A stretch of DNA of 64,000 nucleotides from Artocarpus heterophyllus (GCA_025403435.1 CM046331.1:26087532-26151531), one strand, 5' to 3'. Counted from the stretch's first letter, positions 12,001-26,300 are shown. The notes: generated from the letters alone by a model not told the origin. Numbers and translations: made by a program.

Positions 12001-15000
12001 AATATATGGGGTCTAATTCTCTTATAGCTAATGGTCATTCTTAACAATGTTTGAATATGCATCTTTTTAGTACAAAATGAAATTTTCCTTATAAAAAATG
12101 GTTTGAACAGCTCAAAAGGAAAAGGAAGATAAACTCTAAATTGAGCAGTTCAAATTATTAATTAATCAAATGTCAGTTTGAGTTTTGCTCAACATTCAAA
12201 CTAAGTTAAACTGTCTGAAATAGAGAACCAATTATGGGTTTAAAGTTTTGGATTAAAGTCAAATAAGTTAAAGCGTTAGTTAAGCTTGTCAGAAGTCCTT
12301 AAATACATTATTCATCTTTTTTATTTTTTTCACCTTTTAAAAGAAATCGTCTTGAAGTTGATTTGTGCTACTAATGGTTAGCCGTCTCTGGATATATAAA
12401 TCGGCCATGCAGAGTTCAACCTATGAGGAGCGCATTCAACCCAAAAAAAAAATGTTGCATGGTGCGCAGGCTCTTTTTGGATTTATATGTGTCAATTTTT
12501 TATTACAATTTCATGTCAAAATCAAACTCTGACGTGTCATCGTACGGAGCTATTCTAATTAATATATAAACCAACAACATTGCGCTTACGATATGATTGT
12601 GCTTGATTCCATTTAAAAAATAAAAATAAAAAAAAGAAGTAGTACTTTATCATCTAGAGACACGAAGTTTAATAAGGATTTTAAGTAAGTGACAATTTAG
12701 TTGTCAACAACAATAATAATTTTGTTATTGTTGTTGTTTTTGTTATTATAACTCCTGGATTCCCTTAAAAAAAAAAATAATAACTCCTGGATTCACAAGA
12801 TTGCCTATGCATGCAGTTGCAATATACGTATTATGCGAGTCCCAATGCTTTATGTTTGTTTCGTCACAAGTTGAAGAAATTTTGACACCGCTTCTCCAAC
12901 AAGAAGAAATTAATCCTACAAGTGGTGCAATTTCTACTTTCCTTCGTCTTGATTTCACTCCAAGTTCTCAGATATGATTTCTACTTAATTTCTCACGTGA
13001 TGAAAAAAATCTAAAATTGGACGTTGTTTGCTCACTTTTTTCTTTTAGAATGTTATCAAGAGTTTCGGAAGCCACAAATTATAGAAAAGAAAAAAGAAAT
13101 AAGTAACAAAAAAAGAACCCTCAATAAAGTTAACTTGTGGACAAAAATCCCTATGTGTTAAAGTGTCTACATACCTTTAACTCCGTACTCATTCTTAAAA
13201 TTATAATCTATTAAATCTCATGTTCGCTGAAAACTTTATTCATCTTTAACTTTAAAATGAAAGGTCTGCTGATCATAAACAGTTTCTTAAAAATATCATT
13301 GGGATGCTTAACGGTATTGAATACTACCGAATTCATTCTGATTATAAAATGAATTGAGGTGATTAGGCCTAATTACTTTTATAACTCATTTTTCAATTTT
13401 CATGCTCAATAATTGCATGCGGTCCCCCTCTAGTGGTGGATTAAGATTTAAGCCACATTGGATAAGATTTTTGGCTTTTGCACCAGAGCGTGCGATGCAG
13501 CTGTGACGAATGAAAATTAACGACACCGTCACTCGTAAGGTAATGGGAATATGTGGTTCCACAATCCGATTGGTATTTAAAATACATGCTTTCGGTAAAA
13601 GTTGAGCATCTTTTTTTTCCTGCAACAAGTTTTGGTTTGGTTCTTTGTCAGCATCACCTTGTGAGAGGATTGCAAACAATTAAAATATATACAATAGGGT
13701 AAAGAAGAGATGTGGATTTGGTTTTTCGTCCTCTTTTGCTTTTTGTATTTTATTTAATTTTAGACATTAAAATAACATAGGTCAATATACTTATTAGTTA
13801 GTATAGTGACAAAAAAAAAACAAAACAAAAACTGTATTGACCAACTAAAAAAAAAATGTGTTGGTCAATTCAGCATATAAAAGTTCATAACTTTTTCTCG
13901 TTTTTTTTTTTTCAATATACAAGTTTTCGAATTGTTGCATCCCATCTTGTAATTTAATTAGGTCTTGGGATCACGAAAAGACAGGGCAGCTAATTGTCTA
14001 GTGCATATATGATTTATTATTGGTATTGTATATATGTGGACGAGTAACATACTAATACCTGACAGAAAGTTATTCTCTAAAGAGATTTTTTACGGAAATT
14101 ATGATAAAATATAGACAAAAAAATACTGAGATTTTAACAGAATTACTAGAGAAATACCCTATTGATGACGCTATGTTTTAAGCTGTCAAATCTATATCAT
14201 GTTTTATTTAAAATATATATTATATATATATAGTGGTTTTAATGTGAATTTAATCAAATTTAACATTTGAAATGTACTACTCATATTATAGCAGGAAGTG
14301 CAAGATAACATTTTCCACATTAGAAAAGTCTACTCTTGCTAGTCATTAGCCTAAATAATTGTCTACTTTTCTTTTGGATGTTGCTACTAGAGTGATAGCC
14401 TATATATATATATGCACCAAAATATTGAGAGTGAATAACCATAATTTGAGAAAAAGATGCATGATTATTTATTTTGAGGATAAGGTACATGATCTGTACC
14501 TTACATTATTGCATAATGATTTTGCATTATAATTTACAATATTGCATTATAATTTGATTATTATTATTATTATTATTTGAAATGAATGACAATTTTTATG
14601 TTGCATGCATACCTTTTATTTGGATTTAATACTCATACAATTCAAAGTTAGAAAAAGGAACAAAAATAACTGTAAGATAACAAACTAACGTCTTTTTATA
14701 AATAAAAATTTTGTTTTGCACAAATAATCTCCTTTTCAGTCTTTACTAGGTGCCAACTCATCCCACAATTGTACAGGTTATTTATTTGGGGATAAAATTT
14801 GGGATAAATTCCTCGAAAAGTCTCAATCATTTAAAAAAAAAAGTGTTATTTCATCTTCAATTTTTTTAATTGAGTCTAACCTTTTAATTAAGTGCAAGAG
14901 AACTGATTTAATGGTAAAACGTTTAATTTTGAAATTAATCAAAATTACTAAATTATTTTTTAAATAATTTTAAAGTTCAGTATACATCGATCTCAAAGTA

Positions 15001-16096
15001 AATGATATATTCAAAAAAAATAATTGATAAAATTGAGCAAATCTTTTTTTTTTTTTTTTTGCATTACCAGACAATAAAAAAGACTCTAAAAACAAGTTGA
15101 CCAAATCCTTTTTTTTTTTTTTTGCATTATCAGACAATCAAAAGAAATTCTAAAACAAAGAGCTTGAAAACTGGGGTCTTTGACAAAAGGCCTTAAGAAA
15201 AAAAAAATTCGGACAAATGACCCCTTTTTTTTGCATCAAAAATCAAGTTTTCTAGGCAGGAAAACTACTCCAGTTTTTATTTTTTTCATCCTGTTGAGGT
15301 TCTTTTCCTTGCTCCCTTTTTTTTCTTCGTCTTTCTAAAAAAAACTGAAGCAATTTTTCTACCCAGGAGGCTCTTTTTTTTGTGCAAAAAAAAAAAGGGC
15401 ATTTCCCTAATTAAATTTTTTGGGTGCCTTTTTTCCAAATTTTCCCAAAAAAAGACTTCAATAATGGACGGCCACCATCAGATCTGGGCAAGAGGAGACC
15501 TAAAGCTTCGTCAATGGGCAAGCCCAACCTCGTCGCTACCTTCGTGAAGATCTGACGGTCAGCCTTCACCGCCTGATCAGTTATCAATGGCCGTTGACTT
15601 CTAATCTATCGTTTTCTAGCTCAACTCTCTCCGCGCACACAGCTGAGCTCGTGGGACCACCATTTGAACTTCACGACGCTCATCGGTGGAAGCAACACCC
15701 CCTCCGCAGCTTCTTCTTCTTCCTCCTCTCTCCTCTTCTTCATCAACTCCTCAGGGAATAGGTAGCATTTCGTCATGTCAATGCTTCTCATCTTGGTCGT
15801 GTACTCTTTGCAAAAGGGGAAAAAAGGGACAAAAAAACAAAATTTCTACTCACGAATGATACTGAACAACATTCGCTAATTAAGAATAGAACTTAGACTC
15901 GTCTTTTATTAGTTATGATGCATATCACCACTAGTGCCTCAACTATTTTTCTTATCTATCCTATTTAAGGATTGCCCTTTCCAAATCTGGACCATAATGC
16001 CTCAAACTTAAGGAGGGGATTAGAGAGAAAGTTACTATGTGATTATGAGATAGGCCTCTTATTCTAGCCATTACATTCAGCTTGAAGATTAGGAGA
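9001..16096. other. AT-rich intergenic DNA without recognisable genes
   Basis: No conserved coding sequence was recognised. Poly-T and poly-A runs occur at 9718-9738, 13895-13912, 15043-15060 and 15113-15123. TA and ATT microsatellites lie near 14210-14235 and 14560-14578. A tandem pair of about 67 bp (15033-15100 and 15101-15165) shares a T-run followed by GCATTAYCAGACAAT. The stretch 11290-12110 ends with AAATGAAATTTTCCTTATAA, which resembles the 3' end of plant LINEs, but no reverse transcriptase domain supports it. A GC-richer island at 15470-15780 is listed separately. Confidence 0.5.
15470..15780. other. GC-rich island of unknown origin
   Basis: This stretch is clearly richer in G and C than the surrounding DNA and contains CGTCGCTACCTTCGTG, CTCCGCGCACACAGCTGAG and a run of TTC/CTC triplets. 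No frame gives a protein I recognise; short open stretches exist on both strands. It could be a captured or decayed 5' exon, since plant first exons are often GC-rich with CTC/TTC runs, but nothing visible confirms this. Confidence 0.35.
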
Positions 16097-16101
16097 AGAA
16101 T

Positions 16102-18283
16102 TGTCACGCCCAGCAGTACGGGAGGTGACGTGGCAGTTTAATTAAGTTAATTAAGTAAAAATTTAATTAAAATACAGGTTAAAGGATTTAATTAATTATG
16201 AGAAATATGACAATTTAAAATCTTTTTAAAGCAAACATTGATAATTAAACAAATAAGAAAACAATGTGAACAATAAGAAGATAATAAAGGAAATAAGGAA
16301 ATACGAGTTGGGTCCACCGACCCACAATTTGTACACATACATAGTACCGACAATATTAAATTACAACCACAGTCCAAAATAAAAGGAGAAGGTTAAAGTA
16401 TTACATGCCCTGATTTTTATAATTTAAACAACCTACTTGGCTCTTCTAGGCTCGTAGGTCCGGTCAACGGACTCTTCTCCGATCCTAAGTTAAGGGGGGG
16501 AAAGATTTAAAAACAAGTAAGACATGAGCGAAGGGCTCAGTATGACTATATTTTAATAAAAACAAAATAACAAATGAAACTAAAATTTACCTTTCAAAGG
16601 AATAATTAGAAAACCAAGTTAAAGAAATAAACCCTTTTAAACAAGCCTTATTTAAAACAGTTTGTCCTATAAGTACCTTTTGTCTATCTTGGGCAAACTA
16701 TAGATAACACCACCGGAGTGGCCCAACTGGGTTTTAGGACCTGCCTCCAAGGTCGCACGCTACACGACCCGATCTCTGACATGGCATCATGCCCATATGT
16801 ATATATATATCTTTCTATAATTATTAAAATCTCATTTTATCAAGTAATTTCATTTACATTTATTATGTGATTCATTATGATAATCACCTTACTCAACCGT
16901 TTATAAAACAATTTATAATAATCATCTTTCAATTCTTTATTGAAAATGTTATTTTTGAAGAAAGTCATTTTGAGGCCAAAATCTTTTAAAAACTAGGTTA
17001 CCAAAGAAAATAGTAGAAGTCCTACCTCAATACTCGTGCTGGTGTCCCACACCGTAATCCCGGTCCGCTACACGTCAGCTCTGTGGATCCTCAAACACCT
17101 TAAATACATATAAACTAAGCCTATCAGTTTCTAGCTTAAGATATTTTACGTTGCGAAATTATTTCCTAGTGTCCTAGTGTGTCATTTGTACTTATAAAAT
17201 CATTTTATAAATTTGGAATCTCAATTAGGGTCCAAAACAATAAAAACGGATGAAAAATAACAAAATTTCACCAGTGCTCGGTCGGCCTGCCAGTCACCTT
17301 GGTTCGGCCGGCCGAACTGTGCAGTTCGATCTGCCGAAAAACCAGGCCCGGTTGGCCGAACTTTTTCAAGTTTGGCCTACCGGACGTATGAATCCGACCT
17401 GCCAAACCCATGAATCTGGCTTGTCCGAACTGGAAAATTTCAGAAGTTTTCAGGCACGGGTTCTCGGCCTTCCCGAGCCCAAATCCTCATTTCAACCTGT
17501 TTTTCTTAGTTCTCAGGCATGAAAAAAATCATGGATGATAAAAAAAACATTATAGAACACTTTTAAACTGAATTTAACAAGATTTGCACAAAGATTTTGA
17601 AAAATTCCAAAAATAGAGAAAATAGAGAAAAATAGAAAATCTGGATTCGAATCCTTTTTTAATCAAACCAAGCTTAGATTCTAGATGTTTTAAGTTCTCT
17701 AACTTCAATTAAAGGTTTTCTAAGCTTAAATGAACTTAGATTTCAAAATACAAGGAAAAATTCAAAAATTGAAAAAGTTTTGAAATTTGAAAACTAACCT
17801 TAGATTTAAGCTTTAAATCGTGTTTTTGGTTGTTCAATTACGTTCCTGAGCCTCCGATCCATTGAAATCCGAAGCTTGAGCTTGATTTTGAAATCAAAAT
17901 TTGAGGGAATGAGAGAGAAAGAGAGAGACGAGAGAGAGAGTGATGAGAGAATGAGAGGGAGAGAGAGCTGAGAGGGAGAGCGTGAGTGAGTGAGGAAGAG
18001 AGGGAGAGGGAGAAATAAATAGAGGAAAGGAGAGAGCAAAACCATCGAAAAGAAACCGTGTGCCACCCAAGGATGTGGTTGGTATTTGGCAAATTGTTTT
18101 GTTCCAAAATTTAAAATAACAAATAAAATAATTTAGAGTAATTAAAAATTATTAAAATAATCAAAAATAACATTAATTTAGAAATCTCTCAAAATGATCA
18201 AATTAAGTTTAAAACATTCATTATGGCACACTAATTCACTATTTTACATACTAATGTCAATTAATTAATTTCGAGGCATTACA
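16102..18283 (-). mobile_element. Solo gypsy-type LTR with target duplication AGAAT
   Basis: The segment begins TGTCACGCCC, ends GAGGCATTACA, and is flanked on both sides by AGAAT (16097-16101 and 18284-18288). This is a perfect 5-bp target site duplication. No internal retroelement sequence lies inside, so it is a solo LTR left by recombination between the two LTRs of an older insertion. The sense strand is taken as minus: there the pyrimidine-rich leader (complement of the GAGAGA run at 17905-18020) comes near the start, as in the other LTRs of this window. GC-rich motifs of the form GGCCGGCCGAAC recur in 17277-17420. The 61-90 aa ORFs inside are incidental. Confidence 0.85.
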
Positions 18284-18288
18284 AGAAT

Positions 18289-19611
18289 AACCAATCTGTT
18301 TAGAATACTTTATGATTGAATTAATTTCTAATATTACAAGATGTCCTCATAATTGCTGACTGCATCCTCTTGCTTCAGCAACCTTTGACTAAGTGGAAAC
18401 AGGATCCGTCTATTGAGAATTTTTCCTTTTTTACTCACGGGTATATGTTTATTGAATTTTGATCAAGTAACATGGTAAATATGCATTTACAAAAACAAAA
18501 AAAAAAAAACAAAAAAAAACAAGATAAAACAAAACAAAACAAAAAAAAAAAAAAAGGTAAAAGATGTATTAAAAAAATTGTTAAATGAAAGACTAAAGAA
18601 GACTAGTCCCTAGTAAGGGGACGGTACAATAGTTAATCTACTTCGTTGGCTTGAAATGTGGTTCGCTTGAAATTTTTTTGTTTGAATTAGAAAGTTTAAA
18701 AAATATAGTTTGAATTTGCATTCTAAACTAGTGTTTCGATAAAGCTCTTTTTGGGTTTGAAAAGAAAATAAAATCTAATTATGAATATGTATTAGGAAAA
18801 TAAAATATTGGGGTAGTTAGAAAAATGGGATTCAAAACTGTTTCCAGAAATGAGTTTGAGAACCTTGAAATTAGAAGGATAAAAATCTAAATCTACCTCA
18901 CTTTTTTAGCTTACCTTGTCTTTTCAAGGTTTGATATTAGGCCCTACTTTTTTAAACCAAACGACTACTCTTAAAAATTAAGTTCAAACTCATTGAACTC
19001 CTGAAACAAACATGCCTAGTTATCCGAACCCAATATTTGTTAGTTCAAATCCTAATGAGTACCACAGCACGCTGCAAACACAAAACAAAAACAAAAACAA
19101 AAAATCAAAAATCAAACCAAACCAAAACAAAACAATAACATCAACAACGACCACGACGACTGAGAGGAGACTTGAAACAAACAAGTGCAAGATAACACCA
19201 TTAAGCACAAACAAAGAGGAAAATTGTAAGTCTTCTCTAATGGTCACATTACGTCTAGTGATTTGGTATTTTAGTGTTTGCCTACGAATTAAGTACCAAG
19301 TGAAGAGACAAAATGTTGAGTGGATGAAAATGGAGAAAAAGGACATGATTCTTTATCCGAGGATAAGGTCCAAAACTAGTTTATTTCAGTAATTAATTCC
19401 ATGTGAACCTAACTAAAATAATTAGCATTGATTTGGTTATTATTTTTATGCTGCATGCATATCACTTGTGCTAATGCTACAAAAGTAGTACAAAAAATTC
19501 GTGACTGGAACTAACTAGCATACTCCACCAAGTATCACCAATATTTTTGCATGACCATACGAAATAGACTGTTATTTTACATTACTCGACGTTCAGTTTC
19601 CATTTTGAGAA

Positions 19612-19680
<69 letters not shown>

Positions 19681-19794
19681 CACATATGTAAGTTTATAGA
19701 GGCATACACTATTAAACATACATAGGATAATAAGAGTTTAAACAGGCTATCCTGAATTGATAGCAAGCTCCGGACTTCTCAGATATTAGTCTAA
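18289..19794. other. Intergenic DNA with A-rich run and microsatellite
   Basis: No gene is recognised. A run of A with scattered C spans 18485-18556. The interval 19611-19688 is a compound microsatellite: (ACAT)n, then (CA)n, then (TA)n. The overlapping ORFs on both strands at 19012-19392 are low-complexity (AAC/AAA-rich) and show no protein similarity I recognise. Confidence 0.5.
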
Positions 19795-19961
19795 TAGGGT
19801 GTTTAGCATTTTTAGTTTCAACCAAAACTTTTAATTGTTACAGTGTAAAGCTCTTACATGCTACAGTATCACTAAAAAAAAGTTACAGTATACAGCTCTC
19901 ACATGCTATAATGATTTTAACCAAAATTAGTTGGAACCAATGATTTGACCCAAACACCCTT
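19795..19961. mobile_element. Tourist-like MITE, TSD TAA
   Basis: This 167-bp element has terminal inverted repeats TAGGGTGTTTAG... and ...CAAACACCCTT and is flanked by TAA at 19792-19794 and 19962-19964. Its interior contains GCTCTTACATGCTACAGTA and GCTCTCACATGCTATAATG. It matches the copy at 49968-50133 in size, ends and interior. TAA duplications with such ends fit PIF/Harbinger-derived Tourist MITEs. Confidence 0.8.
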
Positions 19962-19964
19962 TAA

Positions 19965-20360
19965 ATCTTATATTATTTGTTCTTATGAAATTATTTCCAC
20001 ATGTACTTTTACATAACATATCTATTCAAAAGAATCCTGTATTAATACAACATGTAAGATGAAAAGATTTTGCTACAAGCTAGAACACAACTTTGTGAAA
20101 ATTTCATCCTACATTGGACTGACTAAGCAATGTTTCGACTTTGTTTTTTAAGGGTAAGTTTTTAACATTTTATTGACCTATTGAATATTGCAAACTTTTT
20201 TTTTTTTTTTTTACCAAGAACTAAGATGCAGCATTTACAGAAATAAATGGGTATGCGCAGCCAACATGATGGACTGGCAAGATTGCCACATGAATTATAT
20301 ACAATATCCCAATTAATAAAGATGGAACATAAATCCATTGTTCTATATTAGATTCCATAT
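19965..20360. other. 3' flank of the SPD1-like gene
   Basis: This is AT-rich DNA beyond the stop codon of the minus-strand ATPase gene and presumably includes its 3' untranslated region. On the minus strand AATAAAAT-type hexamers occur near 20168-20175 and could serve for polyadenylation. A T-run lies at 20194-20213. Confidence 0.4.
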
Positions 20361-23300
20361 TTACTGAGGTAGTAATGGCAATTTGTCTACGGAGTAGGGA
20401 GAGCCATTGCTGTTACCGTCACCGTTGACGAAATCATCAAACTCGCTATCAGACATGTCATTTTGTTTAGTGTCGTCAACTTCGTTTGTCCGAGTGTGTA
20501 AAGGAAGGATACGCAGACGTGCTTCTGCACCTGAACCTATTCTCTCTGCGTCAAGTTGGTATTTTCGAATAAGGTTCAGCTGAAGCGACATGATGCGGGT
20601 TGGTCTTGGAAGCAGTTCCACCAGTTCTCCTTTTGGGATCACAACCTGCTCAATGGCTAATCTTGCCTCCTGTAAGATGGAAATCATTTCACTCTTCAAA
20701 AGAGAAATAATGCTTGTTGAAACTTTTTATGCAATCCAACGAGCAACCACCCAATAAAGACATTTCAGGAATAAACCCTAAATCTACCAAGGAAGATGAG
20801 GTATTAAGTCCATATTTCATAAAACGAGAACATCAACTCGCGACAATATGTTGTGGGGCTGACTTATTTTTTCCAGCTTCTATGGCACGTTGGATCCATT
20901 GTGGATAAATTTAAAAGAGCTGAACTATGATGGGGAAATTAAATAAATTTTGTAAATCAACGGGCATGTAAAGACATTTTTTCAGAAGTACTTCTTAAGC
21001 CGGGAAAGAAGATTTTCATATAAATATGACCATTAAGGTTTTGAGGTTGAACTCTATCAGAAGATAATTCATACAGATTCTTACTATGAGGCTTTAAGCT
21101 CACTTCACAAGCAGATCTCAGGTTCTTATTAAGGGAAAGATAGAATGGTCATTTTCTTTCCTACTAAAGGCACCAAGAGGAAAAAGTTTTAAAGATACAA
21201 AATTAATACAGAAGATTTAGTTTTACCTCTCATGCATCCATCTTCTTGGATGATTTCACCTTTTCTACTGATTCAAGACCCTTCAAACCATCTTCATGAT
21301 CACTCATTAATGCCCGAATCACCTTTCTTATTTGCACCAAGGAACTTGTCTAGAAGGAAAACGAGATATGCACGGTAAAAACCCAATTATGAAGAGTTGG
21401 AATTAAGACTAAGAAATTAATGTCACTCACCTTAGTCATGTAAATTGGTATGTTATGAGATTTAACAGCAGCTTGAATCCGGGGATTCTTCTTGAGCTTT
21501 GACTGCAAGGCAAGGAGTGCGTCTGCTTCACTGATATTATTGGTTAAGCGAATAGCAGTGTCGTCAATCTTCAATTGCTTGATCCCTTGTATCACGCTGG
21601 CCTCAAGAATCTAGAATAACCTCTTGTTCTATGAGTTGCATGGTTGAAAATTTTAGTAAAACTTTTTGTTAAATTTATATTTATTCATTTCACCATATAC
21701 TAATGATTTTTCAGATGATTAGGACCGAGTGATCCTCTGCAGGCTTGAAGCGAAAAAAGGCTTGTGTCCTAATTCTATGTCTAATTCATAAAGAAAAATA
21801 CTAAATCACACCTTTTTTTTTGGGTTAATAAGAAACAGACATTTACTAATAAATAAATTTTTGACAGGTCACCTTATTAGTATTATTGAAAAGAAAATGG
21901 AAAGTGATTTTCTAGTTAGTTAACTGTAGTACTAAACTTGTCAATAATCATGATGTCTTATTACCCCATAAACAAACAGGCGGAGAGGAACAGTTCCTTC
22001 CCCAGATTCATCTCCCATGTTTGGAGAAACCTCAGAAGTGAATTCCTCGTAAAAAGTTCCATTTTCAAGCAGCTCCAGGGCTTCTTCATCCATTAGCTCA
22101 TCCTTCGCATCAGAGGAATCGCAAATAAAAGGCTCCCTTTCTAAAGTATCTTCCATCTCTTTAGAGTTTATCTTGCGAACTTCAACATTTGGAAGACGGC
22201 CTTGAACAAAACAAAGTAATACGAGCAAGAACATATGAATTAATTTAACATAATATCCTCATTTCGAGTGTATCAGCAGAAAGTTGAATTTTAGGGCTGC
22301 AACAAAAATGGATTTTTTGTCCCTGGCAAAGGAGGCAAAAATTTACCCGCAAGAATAGCATCCACTGTTGTTTCTAAGCTACGATGAACTCTCAATTCTG
22401 TCTTTGAAACTATTTCCACTGCACAACTAAATGTTGCAGGACCTTTCCTTTCCAATACCGACTTCTGTACACCTCGCCTGCTTGCCTCTTCATCGCCTAG
22501 CGTTACACTCTGAAATATGATGGGTTAAAAGTAACCAAACATCACCTTTAAGATAAATTTTGTTCTCCGAAAGATACTTCAATATTTAACAAGTGATTAC
22601 TGAGATCCATAAATCACTAAAAATATTAATGAGAGATAAATATGCAGCAGATTGGATGGCTTCTCAATTTTCATGCGGTTGAGAAGAAAATACCAAAATG
22701 GAATCACCTGCCAAATTCAGACTTCACTTGCATTTATCCTTGGAACATTCAAATGCAAACATAGTCTTGCAGCATTGTAATATTGCATGCAGCAAAAATT
22801 GAGAAACGGGTTCCCATGTGCTTAGACAACGACACTGAATAGTTTAATTCATTTTTGACATTCGTACTAATTGAATTCCATGCGCTATGCACGTGGGAAA
22901 CTCATTTTGTAGGCTCCATCCACATGCCATCGTATAGTTAAAAGAAGCACATTAAAAAAGAATGACACTATAGAGGATTAGGATCTTTGGCAAACCATAA
23001 ATAATAAAAAAAAAAACAAAAAATTAGGCACGGACAAATGTAAAAGAAATTATGGTACTAAGAGTACAGGAGGGAAAAATGCATTTCAATTCTCCAACAT
23101 GAACAAGTTAGAGAGAATGCATTTATTAGTTAAAAAAATGGAAAGATGACGAGAAAAAACTTTTAAAAGAAGACATTTTAGGGAGAAAAAATTGATGTAA
23201 TGGGCCAATTAGAAAAACCCAACAACATATTTTAACAGGAGTAAGTGAGAGAAAAAAATATTGTAAAAAAGCATGTAGAAAATGAAATTGTAAAATAATT

Positions 23301-26300
23301 AGGGGTACATATTAAAATAAGCTATTTTGATAAAAAGGCAAAATAACAAAGCAAAAGAAAAATAAAAGTCAGAACAATGAAAAAGCAAAAAATAAAAGGT
23401 AAGAAAAAAATATTTTGCCAGAAGAAAGTGGTATTATTTGGATGAAATCATTACATATTAATAAATTAGATTAAATTTTTTTGATGATATATTTCAGAGG
23501 AAAAAATAAAATTAGGAAGGAAAAGAAAAAAAAAACAAAAGAAATATAATTTTTAAATAAAAGGGACAAATAAGAAAAAGTGAAAAAAAGAAAAGGGGAA
23601 CGAATCGTCCCGCATTTTTTTTTTTGGAAGTGCCTTATAGGACTTTTATATATTGTACCATAATAAGTCTAACAATGTATGCGGCCTTCTTAAGAATAAA
23701 AATTCTTGAATATCTACCTTTTACAGTGAACTGAAGTATCAGTTAGATCATTACAATCTCACCTGTATTCCTCCCACGAGCATTTCTAGTGAAGGATTCA
23801 TTATCAAATTCTTAATTGTCACTCCGTGCGCGGTGGCAACCAGCTGAATACCTCGTTGGGCAATCGTGCTGGCAGCCATAGCTTCAAGTTTTGTGCCAAT
23901 TTCATCAATTACAATTACTTGTGGCATATGATTCTCAACTGCTTCTATCAGTACCTGAACAAGTAAATATATGCACATGAGAAACCGTGAAAGATTCATT
24001 AAAAAAATGAAACAAAATGTGAGGTATTAAGAAAACTAGAAAATTTTGTTGCTCAATATACAGTAATGACACTCACCCCGAAGCGAAGCCCAAGAACCAA
24101 TTAAACTTGTGCATTTATTGTCCATTTGAATAGCATTATCACACATATAAAATGCACGTTATCATTGAAATTTTGTACATTAGAAGGCTCACATTCAAAA
24201 CCTCTATAACCCAGAAAGCCGATATATAGGAATGAGCCAATATCTCGAGGACTGTAGAAAATACCCAGTCATCTTAGAAGGCCCATAAACAAGAAGTCAC
24301 AGTTATAACTGTTAAGTACTTTAGACACTAGTACCTAGTACCTCAAACAGTTTATAGAATTTCCCTAATAAGAATAAATGTCACTCTGGTTAAGGGAGAG
24401 AGGAAATTATTGAGAAGCATAAAAAAATTTGCAAGAGACTGGAAGACTTGTCTTTTCCCTCTTATCTTTTCCGACTTTTTTTCTGGCTTCAAGTAGTAAC
24501 ATTGACATGTAAAATTCCACTTTTTATATTTTGCACAATTATGTTACTTTAAATATTTGAAGTCAGCATTGAGTTAAACTCTAGTTCAGAAAATAAGTAA
24601 ATCTACAAAATTTTCACTGAACTGTGTGAATCTTTCTCAGAAAGAAAATTCATATCCATCAGTGATCTGAGTAAATTTTAATTATTTAAACACCATCTGG
24701 TCAAGATATAGAACGGAAACAACATATGCTTAACAATATAGCTGATATCCTACAGTTTTAGATCATACCTCATGTTGCCTATCAGAGTCAGGGACTTGCA
24801 TCCGACGTGCATTACCTATTCCTGCATGAGGAATATCGCCATCACCACCAATTTCATTCGAGGTGTCAACAATCATGACACGTTTGTTGTAGTCATTTGC
24901 AAGCATCCGAGCTATTTCCCTGCAAATTAAAGCTCCCTGGAAAGGTCAATCACACATCCAAATACATTTATAAACTGCAATTCAGTCGTGCAGTAAAGAC
25001 AATTTTAAGACGGAAATATACTTTTCTATCAATTGATAGGTCATGTCTATGAAACACGATGCATAACTAGAAAACACACACACAACCACTTCGTAGGAGG
25101 CTGAATGCTCCTTAAAGACAGAAGGCCAGTGCAGTTTAGATTCTCTAACAGAGTCGTGAACTTGACAAAAACCCAGTAACAAAACTAATAAAATCTAAAA
25201 TCAAGATAAAAGACCCAATAATAAATTCTTAACCAGTTAGCATAACATCTGAAATATCGCAGCTATTATAGAATATGCATTACTGCCACGAAGGCCAAGA
25301 AGACAAAATATGCTAACTGGATAACTAGAGCTAGTTGATGGAAATGGCTACTTTATCGAACTGCTGCGGTAAAACATAAAAAATAATTACAGACAAAAAA
25401 ATTGATATCGAGGGTTTAAACAAAAGGAAAACAAACCTGATAATTGTGGTTTTTCCAACCCCTGGAGGGCCAATGAGCAATAGAGAGGCACCATCCTGGA
25501 CTAAATATTGCAACAAATTAGCACTTCCTGTTATCGCTCGACCAACGCGACAAGTTAAACCGATAATGGCACCCTTCCGATTTCTGATGGCACTGATACG
25601 GTGCAAGGTTCTGCTGATCCCTGCTCGATTATCAATAGCAAAGTCACCAACCTGCAATATGATGAAACATGACTTTTTCATTAGCAATTAACAAAGTAAA
25701 ATATTACAATCAAGGAGGAGCATGATATTTTCTAGCATGAAGTCCTAAGCATATCATTTTAGCTTCCTGCATTGAAACCACAGTTGTCTCCACAAGTAAA
25801 GTTCACCAAGTACAAAAATTGAAACGGGTTTCCAAATGTGTTCTATATCACTAAATTTGACTTGCCAAGACTTAGGTTAACAGGGATGGGTTTTTTGGGC
25901 TGCAATAATTCCCACAAGAAACATGCTATAAGAAAAAAAAAAAAAGCATGCACACATACACATATCATGGAAGCTCCATCACAGCTCTTCCCAAAACCAT
26001 AGCCCTCATCATAACGATATATCCGCATCTGATATGAGAACATATCAAATTTGGGTCTACATGGCCAGTGAAAATCTATTATCAAAGATGGCGGGAAGCT
26101 ACAGAACTTCTTCTATAAGAAGTCTCTATGCATAGCCTGTTTCAACTTCTATTGTAGTTGAGCACAACTCTATCTCATTCTATCACCTAGGCTGGTTAAA
26201 ACACTTCTAATCAAACCCTAGTTTATGGTATCAAGATCTCTCTTCCCAAAACCACAATTAGGTGAGAGAAACACTTGGTAATATTAACTCCATAACCAAA

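Noticed and set aside
17250..17522. 90-aa ORF rich in Pro and Arg
   Set aside because: It lies inside the solo LTR over its GC-rich motif cluster, which explains the open frame.
19012..19392. Overlapping 126-aa and 108-aa ORFs on opposite strands
   Set aside because: Both result from AAC/ACA-rich low-complexity DNA; no domain is visible.
19611..19688. Regular short repeats suggesting a CRISPR-like array
   Set aside because: These are simple ACAT, CA and TA microsatellites without spacers, in a plant genome.
25446..25691. 81-aa plus-strand ORF
   Set aside because: It is antisense to the Walker A exon of the ATPase gene.
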